From Blasia pusilla (lineage: Eukaryota > Marchantiophyta > Marchantiopsida > Blasiales), in assembly GCA_050084515.1 (NCBI GenBank), contig CM114272.1, forward strand, positions 22,754,001 to 22,818,000: a stretch of 64,000 bases of DNA. Direction: 5' to 3'. Within the stretch, counting starts at the first letter, position 1, and each line of letters opens with the position of its first letter. The position numbers were made by a program, and so were the translations under genes. The notes under the pieces were generated by a model that saw only the letters and a program-made list of their open reading frames with translations, had not been told where the DNA came from and made no database searches. Positions 23,533 to 35,993 of this stretch are shown here, in pieces.

Positions 23533-24381
23533 CGTAATAGTGACCCGTGACTTATCTCTTGATCCTCTCTCCGATTTTGCAAGAGGCGACCTAATGTCAT
23601 CCCGGGAATGAAGGAAGTCTCGAGAAAGCTCCCGGACCGCAAGTGACCAATGCATTCTTCATAATTCCTCGCATGCCTCGGAGACGGATTGAAGGACCCT
23701 GTATAGGCGGATGATTCCCTTTTGACCCACTCCAGGAAACTCTCTCCATACCTTTCGACTGGACTACGGTGCTTTCCGGTTTCCAATAACCCCTGCCTGG
23801 GCGTTCCAGATTCACCGCAGTGGTGCTTGGTGGTGGTCCTGACCACCAAGTACATACTACAGGGAAATATATAAATACCTATCAGATACGTACCACTCCA
23901 AAATACATAAATATCTGTTCACAACGGGTTTTCCAAATTTTTCTTCAAAGATTTGTATCTTTCCAAATGACCTCTCTTAGTTTATGAGATACTTCGAAAT
24001 TACTTTATTGGGCGATTGAAATCCTCCATTACATTTTTACCACGATGACCCATGCATGCATTCACCGGAGTCTACAAATTTCCTTTAATTGTGCTCGTTG
24101 GTCTTGAGGACTTGTCAGGTGGACTTCAGAAAAATGGATAGATTTGGTTCATATTTGAATGGCAATGGATGATCAAAATCTCATAATAACGAATTTAAGT
24201 TTATCACGTAGATTCGCACATCAATGTTTTGACTAAGTGCCACATGTCCCATAGTGAAAGTCTGAACTAATGAATGACCTTTAATAACGTTATTACTTTA
24301 TGCTTGAAAAAGTCATATTATTTAATAATACAAATTATGAGAAAAATTGAAACCAATGTACGATCTTTTTTCAAAATGAAG
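23533..24381. other. no supported gene
   Basis: The left part has minus-strand open frames without recognisable domains; the right part is AT-rich. Confidence 0.35.
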
Positions 24382-24971
24382 AAAGAAATTAATTAATGTA
24401 GAGGCGAATAATTTAGACGAAAAAAAAACCAGTTTCTAGTGGGCCTTGAATAAATAAATAAAAATTTGAATCATCAAAATAATTTTTATTCAAGCATTGT
24501 ATTATTTCCACTTGGATCCTGCTTCTTGCATTTGGATCTTTGCATGATTTGATGGGAGAGTGGTGACATGGACGAGGGTTCCTAGAATGCTACAATGTCC
24601 TATGTAGTGAATTGTAGGCACAAAACTTTGCTTCAATTGGGAGAACTTGCAAGTTGGGTACTAAAATGGATTCTAAGTCTTACATTTGGAAGCGAACAAA
24701 CAATCATTCGCTAGTTGGGGTGATTGTACGTCGCCACGACATTGTGGACAGCCCAATGACTTCCTTCTTTAGGGTATAGATCGACTCTTCCAACTAGGGG
24801 GCAATGAAGTTGAAATTTGTTAAAATTCATTATGTTCCTCTTGATATGTTACTCGTATAGTAACTTCTTTCTCGTGCATGTTAAGAAAATTCTTTAAATG
24901 AATTAATAAAGAAATTAATTAATGTACTCGCGAATAATTTAGAAGAAAAAAAACCAGTTCCTAAGTTGCCT
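24382..24971 (+). repeat. ~65-bp direct repeat, 526 bp apart
   Basis: 24382-24447 and 24908-24971 share AAAGAAATTAATTAATGTA, GCGAATAATTTAGA and AAAAAACCAGTT. A TSD-like or LTR-like relation for the enclosed AT-rich DNA is possible but no TG/CA ends are seen. Confidence 0.75.
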
Positions 24972-24985
24972 TAAAAAAATATATA

Positions 24986-25080
24986 TTACGATCTCAAATT
25001 TTAAAAAAATTAAAATTTGAGATCGTAATTAATATACAAAATTAATAATTAATTTTGTATATTTTAATTACGATCTCAAA
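24986..25080. repeat. alternating three-copy palindrome, AT-rich
   Basis: Motif TTTGAGATCGTAATTA and its reverse complement occur in alternating orientation: one palindrome spans 24986-25028, and a second (25016-25080) re-uses its right arm, with an internal TATACAAAATTAATAATTAA palindromic core. Such DNA can form a cruciform. Confidence 0.85.
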
Positions 25081-28000
25081 TACTAGAATGATTTTGTTAA
25101 CTGTATCATAACACCTCTAATAGAAATATCTTCAAATACACTTAAGATTTATTAAAATATATTTTTATATACTTTAAGTATTTTTAAATATTTTTTAAAA
25201 CATAATAAATAAAGGATGGGAATTCCCCGACTTCCCACCTCCTCTCAAAAGGCCGCACACTAATTTAATGCAATATATATCATTACAATTAAAAATACCC
25301 ATCATTTATTTCTTAGAATAAAAGAGAAACTCCTTAGACGGTCACAGTAGCCCGGTGCACGGTCATTCCTAAAATTATTTAAGACCTCTTCTCATTTCAC
25401 AGTCTTTCCTTCACCTTTCATCATCGCCTCTTGCAAGTCATCGCACGGGTATCACGAGTCATTCCGTGAGAAGTAATCCTCCATATCACATAAGCCAGTT
25501 GCTCGAGAGGGGCAGGGAATTTGATTATTATAGGACACGTGGATAGGTTAGATAGATGGTGAGGAAAAATATATATATATATATAGAGGCCGTAAAGACC
25601 CTCGCATCCGTCTACTGCACCCAACGCTCTCGCGGTCTTTGCTTATGTTTTCTACTAACTACAGTAGGTTGAGTTCAATCAGTGCAGTCAGTCCCCATTT
25701 TCGCTCCTCTTCAACGCTATTTTAGGTTGGTCTTCCGTCGCTCCAGGCACCGCAAAAGACTATCCGGATTCCGGGATAGACTATAATCGACTTGGACTTA
25801 TCGGGAAGAGAACTCTGCCATCGCATGACAAGTACAATCAGATTTAGGGAAAGGCAACACGTCGTTTCCTGCTCCGTAAGCCGGTGAACTCTATTGGTCA
25901 GGCTCGAGACGCGGAAATATACAGCACTAAATGAGTTTAAATCCATACTTGAACAGCTTAGAACAGCAACTTGCTATCTATCTACATTTTATGCAGGAGA
26001 CTTAAGGGATTTGATTCGATCAGCTAAAATTTCAATTTATTGCACCTCACACGATTTCATAGCATCGGATACAGTACAGAAGCAAGCTCGTACGTCACAC
26101 ACGGTTACCGGACCAAACCGGTCACTGGTTGGACATCTGTACGAGTACTACGAATCCTCGTCGGTACACAATTCCTAGAAAGTGAGCTCAAATGCTCGGC
26201 CAATACCAGAGGGATTTACTTTCTTACTTACTTTCCCTGATTTATTATCTACGCTAATTGCCGGAGACAACATCGACTCGGTCGCCCAAAGGCTACACTA
26301 TTCGCCCATGAAAGTCGCTCGTTTCTCAAAACTAATCGGTTATTTGCAGGTCCCAGTTCCAGGCCGTCACAAAAATTACCCTCGGAACGCTCAGTAGCTA
26401 CCGGGTCCTTTGTCCCGAAAGACCGGAAATGTTCCTGGGTCCCAGAGGAACGCTTCGGAAGTTCGGAAAGAAACCTAGAACACTACAGCAACGTCTCTCC
26501 TGCGCCTCTTGTCGCTCCATGCGCTTCGTCGGGGCGACGAGCCGCCTCCTCTCCGTCCGTCGGTCCGTCGGCTCCCCCCCTGCCGTCCGTCTCCTGGACG
26601 GTCCTGGGCTTTATGCCCCACTGGCGCCGACGGCGAGGTCGGAGTATCAAATGGCTGGTGGTAGTCTGGACTGGTGGATGAGTGAAACCGACCGGAGTGA
26701 ATCCCTCCACAGGGTGAAAACCAAGACAACCGGGAACTCCAGAGTTTACAATACCTCTGGAGTCTGGCCCGCGAAGGCAAGCCACCTAATCGAAAACCAG
26801 GCACTCATCGAGATTTGGTGCAGCTCATCACATCGACTTTCCTCGATCTTGAACTACCACCTCAATAAAGGAGAATGTTTGGATATCGGCCAGGTCGGTA
26901 TGACCGAGGGCACGTCGACTTTCAAAACATTTTTTCTGATACGTTGGAATGTAGATCGTCAACCTTCATACGATGACATTCCGGAGTCCACTATGAATTG
27001 AGAAATTTTCAACGACAAAACAAAAGTCGACGAGTATGATTGATACTTCATATGAACCCAGAATCGACCACCTACACAGGAAACGATTCGCCTTCTGCTT
27101 CTGTTTTCCTTACTGGCGAATGCGGGAAAATACCGAAGGATGAGTCAAAACTTCAACGAGACTGCGCAATCGTACGCAAATTTGCAGACCTTTGACGCGA
27201 AATCGGTTAAGTCGCATAAACATCGATCCTATCAACAGCGACTCAAATGGCATTTACGTCGAGTCACTGATACTGGCGAAGTCCGAAGGATCACTACGCG
27301 GGGGGACCAGTCCAAGAGGCCACAGCGTGTCCCTCGAGAAAACACATCGGAAACGAAATGAAGAGACGTAGACTTGTACTACGTAGTTAACAATGTCTAA
27401 CATACGTAGCGCGAAATATGGAAAGGATGTGCAGTTATGACTGATTCTAGTACATTCAAATTGACGGCATTGGCCAGATTCTACTCCTCCTCAAATATTG
27501 TGCGCCAATAGTCCTGACCGCATTGGACTTCGCCATCTTTGGAAGAGTGTGGCGGCCCCAAAAAGTGAGGTGTTCTTGTAAAAATAATAAACATGAATGT
27601 TACAATTACAAAATATGGTCTTTGTCGAATTCAGTATGAATCTTGTATATTATAAAAATATTAAACGATATTACATATACACATAGTCTATAGATGGTAT
27701 GAAATATACAATCCATGAAAAAAATTAAATCCATAAATCCAATATGAAGTAATTATTTGAGTTTAATATTTTGATCAGCATACAAAATATTTACTTCGAT
27801 TTAAGACATTGTACCTACTCTTACATGTTACTTAGGACAACCGGTGGCTTCAAGTGAGCCACCTCGCGAACCATCCAATAAATGACTGAAATTTAGATTC
27901 AAAACCTATTCCCATAGCTACTTAAATCAAGAGGGCAATGACAAGGGCTCACTACGAAATATTATTCCAAAAATTTCAATCATTGAACAAGATATAAATT

Positions 28001-28550
28001 ATGGCATTCACTTTCCTAACATGTTAAATCAATTACATATATTACAATTAAATTTAACCCTTCAAAGTCAACTAACTAGATGTAGGAGTTCATGTAACCC
28101 TACTCTCAACCTAATCTTATTTAAAATAATAGCAATTAGATCTAGTAATTTGAAGTTGGTTCATTATACAAAACAATCAATCATAAGAGTAAATTGTGGT
28201 TTACTTCTAATGAAAACTAGAGACCTAGCTAAAGCTACATAAAATGGTAGGGTATCTTTAGATGGGTAACCCTAGTAAAAACCAATCCAATCCATAAAAG
28301 AAGTACTAATACAATACAGAGACTACACAATATAATAAAAAATACATAGTTAATAAAATAAATAAAGCATAGATAAACCAAATGTGTTTAACAAAGCTGG
28401 CATACATACATAAATTAACTAGTCAGAATTTTACCAACTTGAATACAGAAGATGTCGGATGGAAAGGCCTCTTCAGCTTTTTTGTAAAGCTTTGCACAAA
28501 AGATGAACTTGTGGCCAACTTCACATTGTGGTCTACTTGACATGTGGGCC
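25081..28550. other. no firmly supported gene
   Basis: AT-rich up to 25400. From about 25400 to 27400 the sequence is more balanced; the longest open frame runs 26429-27001 (+) through a GC-rich Ser/Arg/Pro-biased patch with competing frames on the minus strand, so I do not call it a gene. Beyond 27550 the DNA is AT-rich with nothing recognisable. A (TA) run lies near 25567. Confidence 0.35.
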
Positions 28551-28589
28551 TTGTCGTGGCTCCATAACTCCTTTATGGAGTCACGACAA
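28551..28589. repeat. inverted repeat, 17-bp arms with one mismatch
   Basis: TTGTCGTGGCTCCATAA and TTATGGAGTCACGACAA around a 5-base loop. Confidence 0.85.
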
Positions 28590-30191
28590 AATATATTTCA
28601 TATCCCTAACATATATCATGTATGCACTCTCTTAACCTTAAAATACGGAGGATTGTAAGGGGCCATAAGGAATAGTTCAATATAGGAGAGTTTGTCGTTC
28701 TCTCTACATACATCCCCTCCTCCCCTTTCTTGGGTAGTTCCCTTTTGTTAAGTGGGGATTGGTAGCAACTAGTGACGGGGACTAAAACTATGGGCCCTCC
28801 ATATAAGATATACTAGTACTATTTTGCCCATGTGTAGTTCTAGTATTTGTATGGATGTTTTAGTAAATGTGAACTTCCATTCTTGGAATGATGTGCCGTT
28901 CCATTATATGGAGATATAATTTAAGTATCATATTTATATGTTAATACCATTTTTCCCTATGAATATTAGGATGCATAAAAAATAATAGGAGGACATGATG
29001 TCATGAGGGCAATTGGTCCCTCTAACTCCACAGTACTCCAACATAATCACTTTTATCGTATTAGTATAGTTCTTCATAGTGTAGAGTTTTGATATTTTGT
29101 TCACCACCATGGACTTCATGATACCCTTCCCATACAAGAAAATTCTTATCATCATCTAAGGTGGAAACCCACAAATATTTTCATTCATCATACTTAACAA
29201 AATGAGTGCTACGGACTCTTATAATTTGGAGATGGCCCATCAACACTAGAGGATCTTAAGGGATTTCCTCCATTCCATATGTATGCATATGGTAAATATA
29301 TTAGATATACATATTTAAGATCATTTTATCATATGACTACTAGAAAATATGTATTTGTAGTAGGGAGGGCATTACTAATAGTTCATGTTATTCTAGATAG
29401 CTATGAAAAAATTTAAAATATTAATAATATGTCATCCCTTTCTTAGTCAAGAATCAACAAAGCTTCCATACAACCAAAAAAACCCCCCCCCAATTAAAGA
29501 ATTGACTTCCAAGTTCTATGATTGCGTTATATTATGAAGAATTGGGCTTAGATTTCCAATTCACACATGCACCATACTTCCAATCAATAAACCCTGAAGT
29601 TTACAAGTGAACTACCTAGATATTTATCAAGATTGATGACATATCAACTCAAGAAAATCCATGCCTCATAACACTATAAATACCTAAACTAATGTTATTA
29701 TAAAAGATGGGCTTCAAGTAAGCCTCATCAAGGATATATCCCCATACTTCCCATAATAACATATAATGCAAGTACGAGTACTTTAATCACTAGAGTATAT
29801 TACACCTTTGAGTATAAGGTGTCACTTTTCTTGATATACAAACATGATGTTCTTTGGGAGAGGACCTTTTATACTATTTTTAGTTTTCTTATCCTCCATT
29901 TTAAAGTGACGCAAAGATCATTTGTTAGAACAAGGTCTAACCTTTCCTCTTCTCCTCCTCTATCCCATCATAAGATTTTTCTCTTTTTCATAAAATCTCT
30001 ATGAAACCCTTCCAATTTTTAAACTAATCCTTCTATGGAGATGTTTGGAAGATACATTCATGATTTTTGGAACTATTGGTGGCAAGTCGTGAGTGTGGAT
30101 TAGAGTACGTACCTATCTTTGTTCATCACCAACCTCCCCAAAGAATTACCATCACCCATTGAAGGTGTGATAAATAAGATGTAACACATCA
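28590..30191. other. no supported gene, AT-rich
   Basis: Short frames only. A poly-C run lies at about 29481. Nothing recognised. Confidence 0.35.
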
Positions 30192-30382
30192 TCTATATAA
30201 TTAAAATAGAATGAGGTTAGAGGAAGCCCTCCTCGGAAATTGACTCCAGTCCTTTTAAGGATTTTTTTTGTTGACGTGCATCCTCTTAAAACCCCTTATT
30301 GATAATAGAGTGTTATTAAAGATAATTAAATTAAGAGGAAAACTTGTCACCCATGCATGCATCGCACGAGCAAACGTATTAG
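30192..30382 (+). mobile_element. mini-Helitron, family 1 copy b
   Basis: Starts TCTATATAATTAAAATAGAA after A (30191) and ends with a decayed hairpin around GCATGCATCGCACGAGC, then AAACGTATTAG, followed by T. Terminal CTAG has become TTAG. It is 191 bp with the family's GAAGCCCTCCTC segment near position 40 and an AATTAAATTAAGAG box in its last third. Non-coding; would need a replicase in trans. Confidence 0.85.
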
Positions 30383-31438
30383 TATTGTTCAATGAGAGGC
30401 CCTTCACCTTTGATCAAAATATCCCACATGTCAAGAACTCCTAGACTATCCATATAACCCCATACTACAGGAGGTATTTTTCAATTCATTTTCTCAATTT
30501 TGTCGTTGACTCACTTCCAAATACTACACAATTATTTTTTACGTAATTACAAAATAGACATCATGGCCTATGTTTAATTTGCTGTCATCTCATGACTTTC
30601 GTTTAATGTTTTCCAATCTTATTCACTAGAAACGCCCAGTTGACCAAAGCGAATAACACCGCGAGGGGATCCTTACCCGTGGCGCCATCGCTCGAGTCAG
30701 AGTCATTTGGGGCCTCTCCCAAGAGTAATCTAAGAGCCCGGGAAATAGGCGTAGCAAACAACGAATAGAAGGGTATCTACGCCAGGTTCTATACTCGCAC
30801 GATACTGAACCTTGAGGTTTTCTTCTCTAACTCTATCTGCTTGCAGTTACCAGCATAACCAGAGGAAGAACGGGGCGAAAAGAGGCGATGGACTTGTGCA
30901 CCTTCCAGCGCCGGACTCTCCGCGCCCGAGGACTCTGTGACCCCACTGACTACGAATCCGTCAGCGCGTTGCGAATATGGTGCTGCGTTTTGCATGCATA
31001 CACACATGAATCGTGCTTGATAGGCAGTCCAGTTCAATCGTCAAATTTTATCCTCGATCTGATTATGTGGAATTCCCTTACTCGATCAAAGCAGCGTTGT
31101 GTGCTCGTCACTCCCGCCGGAGCAGTAGATAGATATTATGCGTCCCTTTGGACTCGCTGTAAATCGTTATCCCCGAGAGTGTCGCTCGAATCAACGCCCG
31201 ACTTTCCACACAGTGCGAATGTCGGCGGTGGCGGATCTCAACAGCTCTGCAAGGATGGGCGGGCGCCGTGCCGCGCCACTAGGATCGGAATCCTGAACGG
31301 CACTTATCGTCGCATAGAATCACCGGTTCCCAAGGTCCTCGTATTACGCAGATCACGCTCCATCCATTTTAGTATTCCGTGTTCGTGTAAGAAGATTTCA
31401 CGGTTCCATATTTATCAAAAAAAAATTTATTCGCTACG
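30383..31438. other. no firmly supported gene
   Basis: An open frame on + from 30888 runs about 200 codons, but a minus-strand frame overlaps it, its C-terminal part is AT-driven and enters the mini-Helitron at 31439, and no domain is recognised. I do not call it a gene. Confidence 0.3.
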
Positions 31439-31613
31439 TTTATATTATTATTGGAGAATTTTTTGTTATTATTCGATTCTTTTTCTGTTGGAGAGTGTTT
31501 TCTTGCATTCGTTGTATGACATGTGATAACTAAAAAAAAATGTTTCATCACGGATAGTAAAAATAATATTTTATGTCCCAACATAATTAGTCCCGTGCAT
31601 GACACGGGTTGCC
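31439..31613 (+). mobile_element. mini-Helitron, family 2 copy a, decayed ends
   Basis: Aligns with the element at 54706-54876: TATATTATTATTGGAGA start, TTGTATGACATGTG and GTTTCATCACGG in the middle, and the hairpin CCCGTGCATGACACGGG at 31592-31608 followed by TTGCCC. The 5' TC is TT here and the terminal CTAG is gone; the next bases (CCTATACTATTA) are the start of another Helitron. About 175 bp, close to the 171 bp of the other copy. Confidence 0.65.
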
Positions 31614-32063
31614 CCTATACTATTAACGGAGCATTGGGGGAGGGGGTTTACCAATTGGGGAAATGAAATGAAATAGGGGAAGCTAAAAGAAGTGAAGCCT
31701 GCGAGTTGTTTATTAGCACTTTGATCTCTAATCTGGTTTCAACTCTCTTTTTTTAATCTCCTATTTTTTCTCAATATGATCTCGGCCTATTTTGTGCATT
31801 GTGCCCTGGTTGGCATCAATCCGAGAAATGCGTCAAGGAACCATTGGAGGCTATGCGCGGACACATATGTTATGAATATGTGCACCTGTTACGTTCAGAC
31901 ACATGCAGAAGTTCAACCGACATTCGAGGCTTTCGAATATAGATAAATAGTTTTTACTCTCCCGATCTTTTCTACCTTCGAGAAGGAATTTGGAGAAGGG
32001 AGATGCGCGCCATTTACTATTAACAAGGGAGGAAGATACGAGCATCGATTTCGTTCCTATTCT

Positions 32064-32153
32064 GTAGCTGCGTCGAATTTTGAATGTGTAGCTCCAAATC
32101 TATAGCCCGTAGCCACGTCGAATTTTGAATTTACAGCTTCAAATCTACTGAGT
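32064..32153 (+). repeat. 45-bp tandem duplication inside Helitron-C
   Basis: GTAGCTGCGTCGAATTTTGA at 32064 and GTAGCCACGTCGAATTTTGA at 32109, each continuing through a similar AGCTYCAAATCTA segment. Confidence 0.8.
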
Positions 32154-32689
32154 TAGCTCACATTGGATTCAAGGTAAGAGTACTTTGTCTCTCTCGATCA
32201 CTATCTCTCTCAACAGGAGGCTGATTTGGTCACGCTGTGCACCAAAACTCTCTCGTAAGGTATTTCTAAGATTGAAGCCCGCTCTTTAATCCGTGTCACG
32301 CGATCCTGACCTGTTTTGCAAGGTTCACATGAGCATCGAATTGACATTGTTCCACACTGGATGTCTTCGATTTCACGCCGTTGTGAAGTCTCTTTTATTA
32401 ACAACAGAGGGCCCTGAAGCGGACACCATTGGAGGAGCGCAGATAAGAAAGCCAGTGAGTTAGTGATGGATTCATTGATTCACTTACAGACGTAGGGATA
32501 GAGAGAACCAATTGGAGAGAGGGGACTGTAATGGCGAGGACTGATTTTTTCTACTACGGCTCTCAAGGGACCAGACTCATTGGACTCCACACCTCTGAAT
32601 CATGTTGTCAGTTGAGGAATGTCTTTGATAATGGTCTCCCCACTCCCATGTCGTCTCCAAAGGGAGAAACTCGACTCCGCCTGGTGTCG

Positions 32690-33173
32690 AAGTTGCAAAG
32701 AATGTTCATACTGGTGTGCGGCATTTGGTTGTAGCTCGTGAATTGATGGTCAGGTCAGTGTCATCTCTACCTGATGGCGAAATTGTGAAGAATCTCAGTA
32801 TTGTGCATCATTTGATGGTACCTTGTTGCCTACTGTTGTGGGAGGCAACAATTTCTTTCCTTGCAGTTTATCAATCCATCCTCACCGTAGTTGGCTGGCT
32901 AACCTAATGTGGAACATAGGATTGGGGGTCTTTTGCCAAGAGTATGATGCCAGAGATGGTTCAAATGGAAAGCATCATGAATTCAAGCCAATGGGAAACA
33001 CTCTCGAGATTCAGCCCCGTCCCTTTCCCCCTCCCCTCCCCTCTACTCCCTACGACAGTCACCGACTGCATACGTACCCACACGGGTATTTCTCTGCACA
33101 TATGATTGATCCAAGACCATGCTTTCCAAAGCTCCAATTCAAGCAGCAGCTACAATCAGATGAGGGTTGCTGA
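32690..33173 (+). other. possible captured coding material, unrecognised
   Basis: Two overlapping frames look protein-like: one around 32690-32820 (HTGVRHLVVARELMVRSVSS), another from 32780 to 33173 (TVVGGNNFFPCSLS, then WNIGLGVFCQEYDARDG). A frame change near 32800 would be needed to join them. Helitron cargo often consists of host exons, but I recognise no family and cannot tell the reading direction from introns. Confidence 0.25.
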
Positions 33174-33813
33174 GACGGAAGCTCCACATGACTGCTTTCC
33201 CGAATGCGGTTTGCCCCAACTCTTTGCTCATCAATTTATTGTTGCCGCTCTGGCTCTCTTCAGGATTATGCGGCCAAATATGGTCAATGAGTGGAACATA
33301 AGCCACGCTCCATGAATGCCTTACTGATCTTCTAATGTACCCAATTTCTGTTGAAACTATGAGAAGAACCGCCGCGTGGATCTGAAATCCACAACCAAAG
33401 TATCGCCAGAGGGATGAGTGGAGATTGATGTTTATTGTGAGGATTCCATTCCCTTTTGTGTTAAAGGCTCATTCTCTCAGGAAGACATGGGCCGCAAACT
33501 TTTGCAGCGCCCCTCCTCCGGGCTTTTCTTCCTTCCAGTTGGAGGTGTTGTTAATTTCCCAGAACTGGAACACCTACTATCCCCTCCTTTGTGACGGAAA
33601 GATCCATGGGACTTTGTGATTCCTTAAGGCTTGTCGGAGAACGTGAGCTTCCTTTGTGGAAATTGTGAAAAGAACCGCAGTGCGGATCTGAAGTCCATAG
33701 CCTCCTCCATTCTATGCTGAAACGGCCATCCGGAGCAAAAGCTTTGGGAGCTTTTCCTTCCACCCACGCTTTCTTCTCCATCCACACCTCTTGTGGAATG
33801 ATGATAGTAACCT

Positions 33814-34809
33814 TGTCGCGCCCCTACTCTCGTTGAACGTCAATCTTTAGTGTTGCGGAAGCGTGCGTTCAGTAGGTCACGAACTCATCGCCGATCTGCA
33901 CCCAAACACGCACTCTCGTTAGTCGGGTCTGGGCCAACCGGCATTCCAACCCACCGAGTCCTCGACTCGGCGTCTCATCAAGCTCAACCTTCCTTAGTTC
34001 CTAGCTTCCAAAACATGGCAAGTCCTTCAAGACTTGGAACAGACTTCCTGGTTAGTCTAGGGATCTGAAACGGCACTTGCACGCCTAGCGATCCCAACTG
34101 TTCAACGGTCCTCGTGTGAGTTCCGAACCGAGACCCAAGTAATTGAGTCGCGGCGTGAAATCCAAGAGGATGTCTAAAATCGCCTCAATGGACTTGGTGC
34201 GAGTTTTCCAACCCAACGCCCAAACTCGCGTTCCGTTCCATGCCCTTGAGCCGCCCCGCGGCGCCCAAAGTGGGGTTTGGGTTCCAAGCACTCTCGGAGA
34301 CCTTCCCCCTTACTAGTACTTCTGGAGTTCTCCAATAACCCCTTCCCTTTGGGAAAAGAGGGTCGGGCCCTTCCTTGTGGCCCTCAACCCGACTCCACTT
34401 ACAGTCGTTTCCGGGTCGTATCTCGGCCGCTGCTTATGCGTTTGCAGCGATCTTTGATGCGTTTGGACCATCTCTCCATAAGATTTCCAACGCACCCTTA
34501 TTTGCTCCAAACGCATCTTGGCGCTAAAAGTTATGGCCATAAATACAGTCGGAAACTCTCAAACGCTAGTGGCGTTCCTAATCCGGATCTTCCTTTTGGC
34601 AACCCACTTCCTAGACTCGACTTCTTTCAAGTCTCATTCCGCGTTTGGTCGAGGTTTCTCAATCGCGACCATAACACCTGAAATGCGACTCCTCGTTCGC
34701 GTCTCGTATCTTGTCTCCTCTTTGAGACAACTCCAACCCGCAAACCATCTTAGCCCGCTAATGTTCCGATGTTCCGCTTGGCACTTGTTTGGTCATGAGG
34801 GTCGCGACA
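33814..34809 (-). mobile_element. solo LTR 1, 996 bp, TSD AACCT/AACCC
   Basis: Begins TGTCGCGCCCCTAC and ends GGGTCGCGACA, that is TG...CA with short terminal inverted repeats typical of LTRs. Flanked by AACCT (33809-33813) and AACCC (34810-34814), a 5-bp target duplication with one change. The orientation is opposite to the LTR at 34871; the strand given is relative to that copy. No internal retroelement sequence is attached, so it arose by LTR-LTR recombination. Frames inside it are not genes. Confidence 0.85.
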
Positions 34810-34870
34810 AACCCGGACGCCATGCACCAAGCTTATGTAAATATACAACTACATAAGTCATGAAGGCGTA

Positions 34871-35874
34871 TGTCGCGACCCTCATGACCAAACGAGTGCC
34901 AAGCGGAACATCGGAACATTAGCGGGCTCCCGCTAAGATGGTTTGCGCGTTGGAGTAGCCTCGAAGAGGAGACAAGAGACAAGACACGAGCGAGGCTTCG
35001 CATTTCAGATGTTGTGGTCGCAGCCGAGAAACCTGGACCAAACGCGGAATGAGACTTGAAAGAAGTCGAGTCTAGAAAGTGGGTTGCCAAAAGGAAGAAT
35101 CCGGATTTGGAACGCCACTAGCGTTTGAGAGTTTCTGACTGTATTTTTAACCATAACTTTTAGCGCCAACATGCGTTTGGATTAAATAAGGGTGCGTTGG
35201 AAAGCTTGTGGAAAGCCGGTTCAAATGCAGCAAAGATCTCTGCAAACACATAAGCAAAGGCTGAGAAACAACCCGGAAATGACTGTAAGTGGAGTCGGGT
35301 TGAGGGCCACAATGAAGGACCCGACCCTCCTTTTCCAAAGGGTGGGGGTTTATTGGAGAACCCCAGAAGTACTAGTAAGGGGGAAGGTCTCCGAGAGTGC
35401 TTGGAACCCGAACCCCACTTTGGGCGCCGCGGGGCGGCTCAAGGGCATGGAACGGAACGCGAGTTTGGGGGTTGGGTTGGAAAACCTGCACCAAGTCTAT
35501 TGAGGCGATTTTAGACGTCCCTCTTGGATTCACCCCGCGACTCAATTACTTGGGTCTCAGTTTGGAGCTCACACGAGGTCCGTTGAACAGTTGGGATCGC
35601 TAGGCGTGCAAGTGCCGTTTCAGATCCCTGGACTAACCATGAAGTCTGTTCCAAGTCTTGAAGGACTTGCCGTGTTTTGGAAACTAGGAACTAAGGAAGG
35701 TTGAGCTTGATGAGACGCCGAGTTGAGAACTTGGTGGGTTGGAACGCTGGTTGGCCGAGACCCGACTAACGAGAGTGCGTGTTTGAGTGCAGATCGGCGA
35801 TGAGATCATGACCTACTGAACGTACACTTCCGCAACACTAAAGATTGACGTTCAAGGAGAGTAGGGGCGCGACA
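34871..35874 (+). mobile_element. solo LTR 2, 1004 bp, perfect TSD GCGTA
   Basis: Begins TGTCGCGACCCTCATG and ends GGGGCGCGACA, flanked on both sides by GCGTA (34866-34870 and 35875-35879). By eye about nine in ten bases match the reverse complement of LTR 1. The two make a ~2-kb near-palindrome with a 61-base centre. Separate TSDs show two independent insertions. Absolute transcriptional orientation is not proven. Confidence 0.9.
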
Positions 35875-35993
35875 GCGTACCTATCCTACTTTGGCTTTTT
35901 CAGGGGGTTGGTTTCGTGCAGCTTCTTTGCACGAATGTAGGAGCTTCCTTTGTAAAATTTGATGCCAATGCATGGCACGGGCATCTTTACTAG

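Larger units (their letters stand above)
31614..35993 (+). mobile_element. Helitron-C, non-autonomous, with two solo LTRs inside
   Basis: Starts CCTATACTATTAACGG (TC changed to CC), with AAAGAAGTGAAGCC about 85 bases in, the 5' signature also seen in Helitrons A and B. Ends with a decayed hairpin GCCAATGCATGGCACGGGC, then ATCTTTACTAG at 35993. Without the two inserted LTRs it is about 2.4 kb. It has no replicase. The next base begins another Helitron (TCTATACTATTA). Confidence 0.7.

Noticed and set aside
26429-27001. 190-codon open frame on +
   Set aside because: Runs through a GC-rich biased patch with two competing minus-strand frames; no domain, no sensible composition, no start context.
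30888-31526. 212-codon open frame on +
   Set aside because: Its C-terminal third is AT-driven Ile/Tyr/Phe-rich and runs into a mini-Helitron; the N-terminal part overlaps a minus frame and matches nothing I know.
31588-31612. Reading the hairpin as a minus-strand Helitron 3' end (hairpin then ACTAAT)
   Set aside because: The preceding 150 bases align with the + strand mini-Helitron at 54706-54876, so the hairpin belongs to a + strand element; the minus reading has no supporting body.
34277-35603. Several open frames of 70-134 codons on both strands
   Set aside because: They lie inside the two solo LTRs and are mirrored between them; not genes.
33814-35874. A single 2-kb fold-back or long-TIR DNA transposon
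   Set aside because: Each arm has its own TG...CA ends and its own 5-bp target duplication, which identifies two separate solo LTRs.
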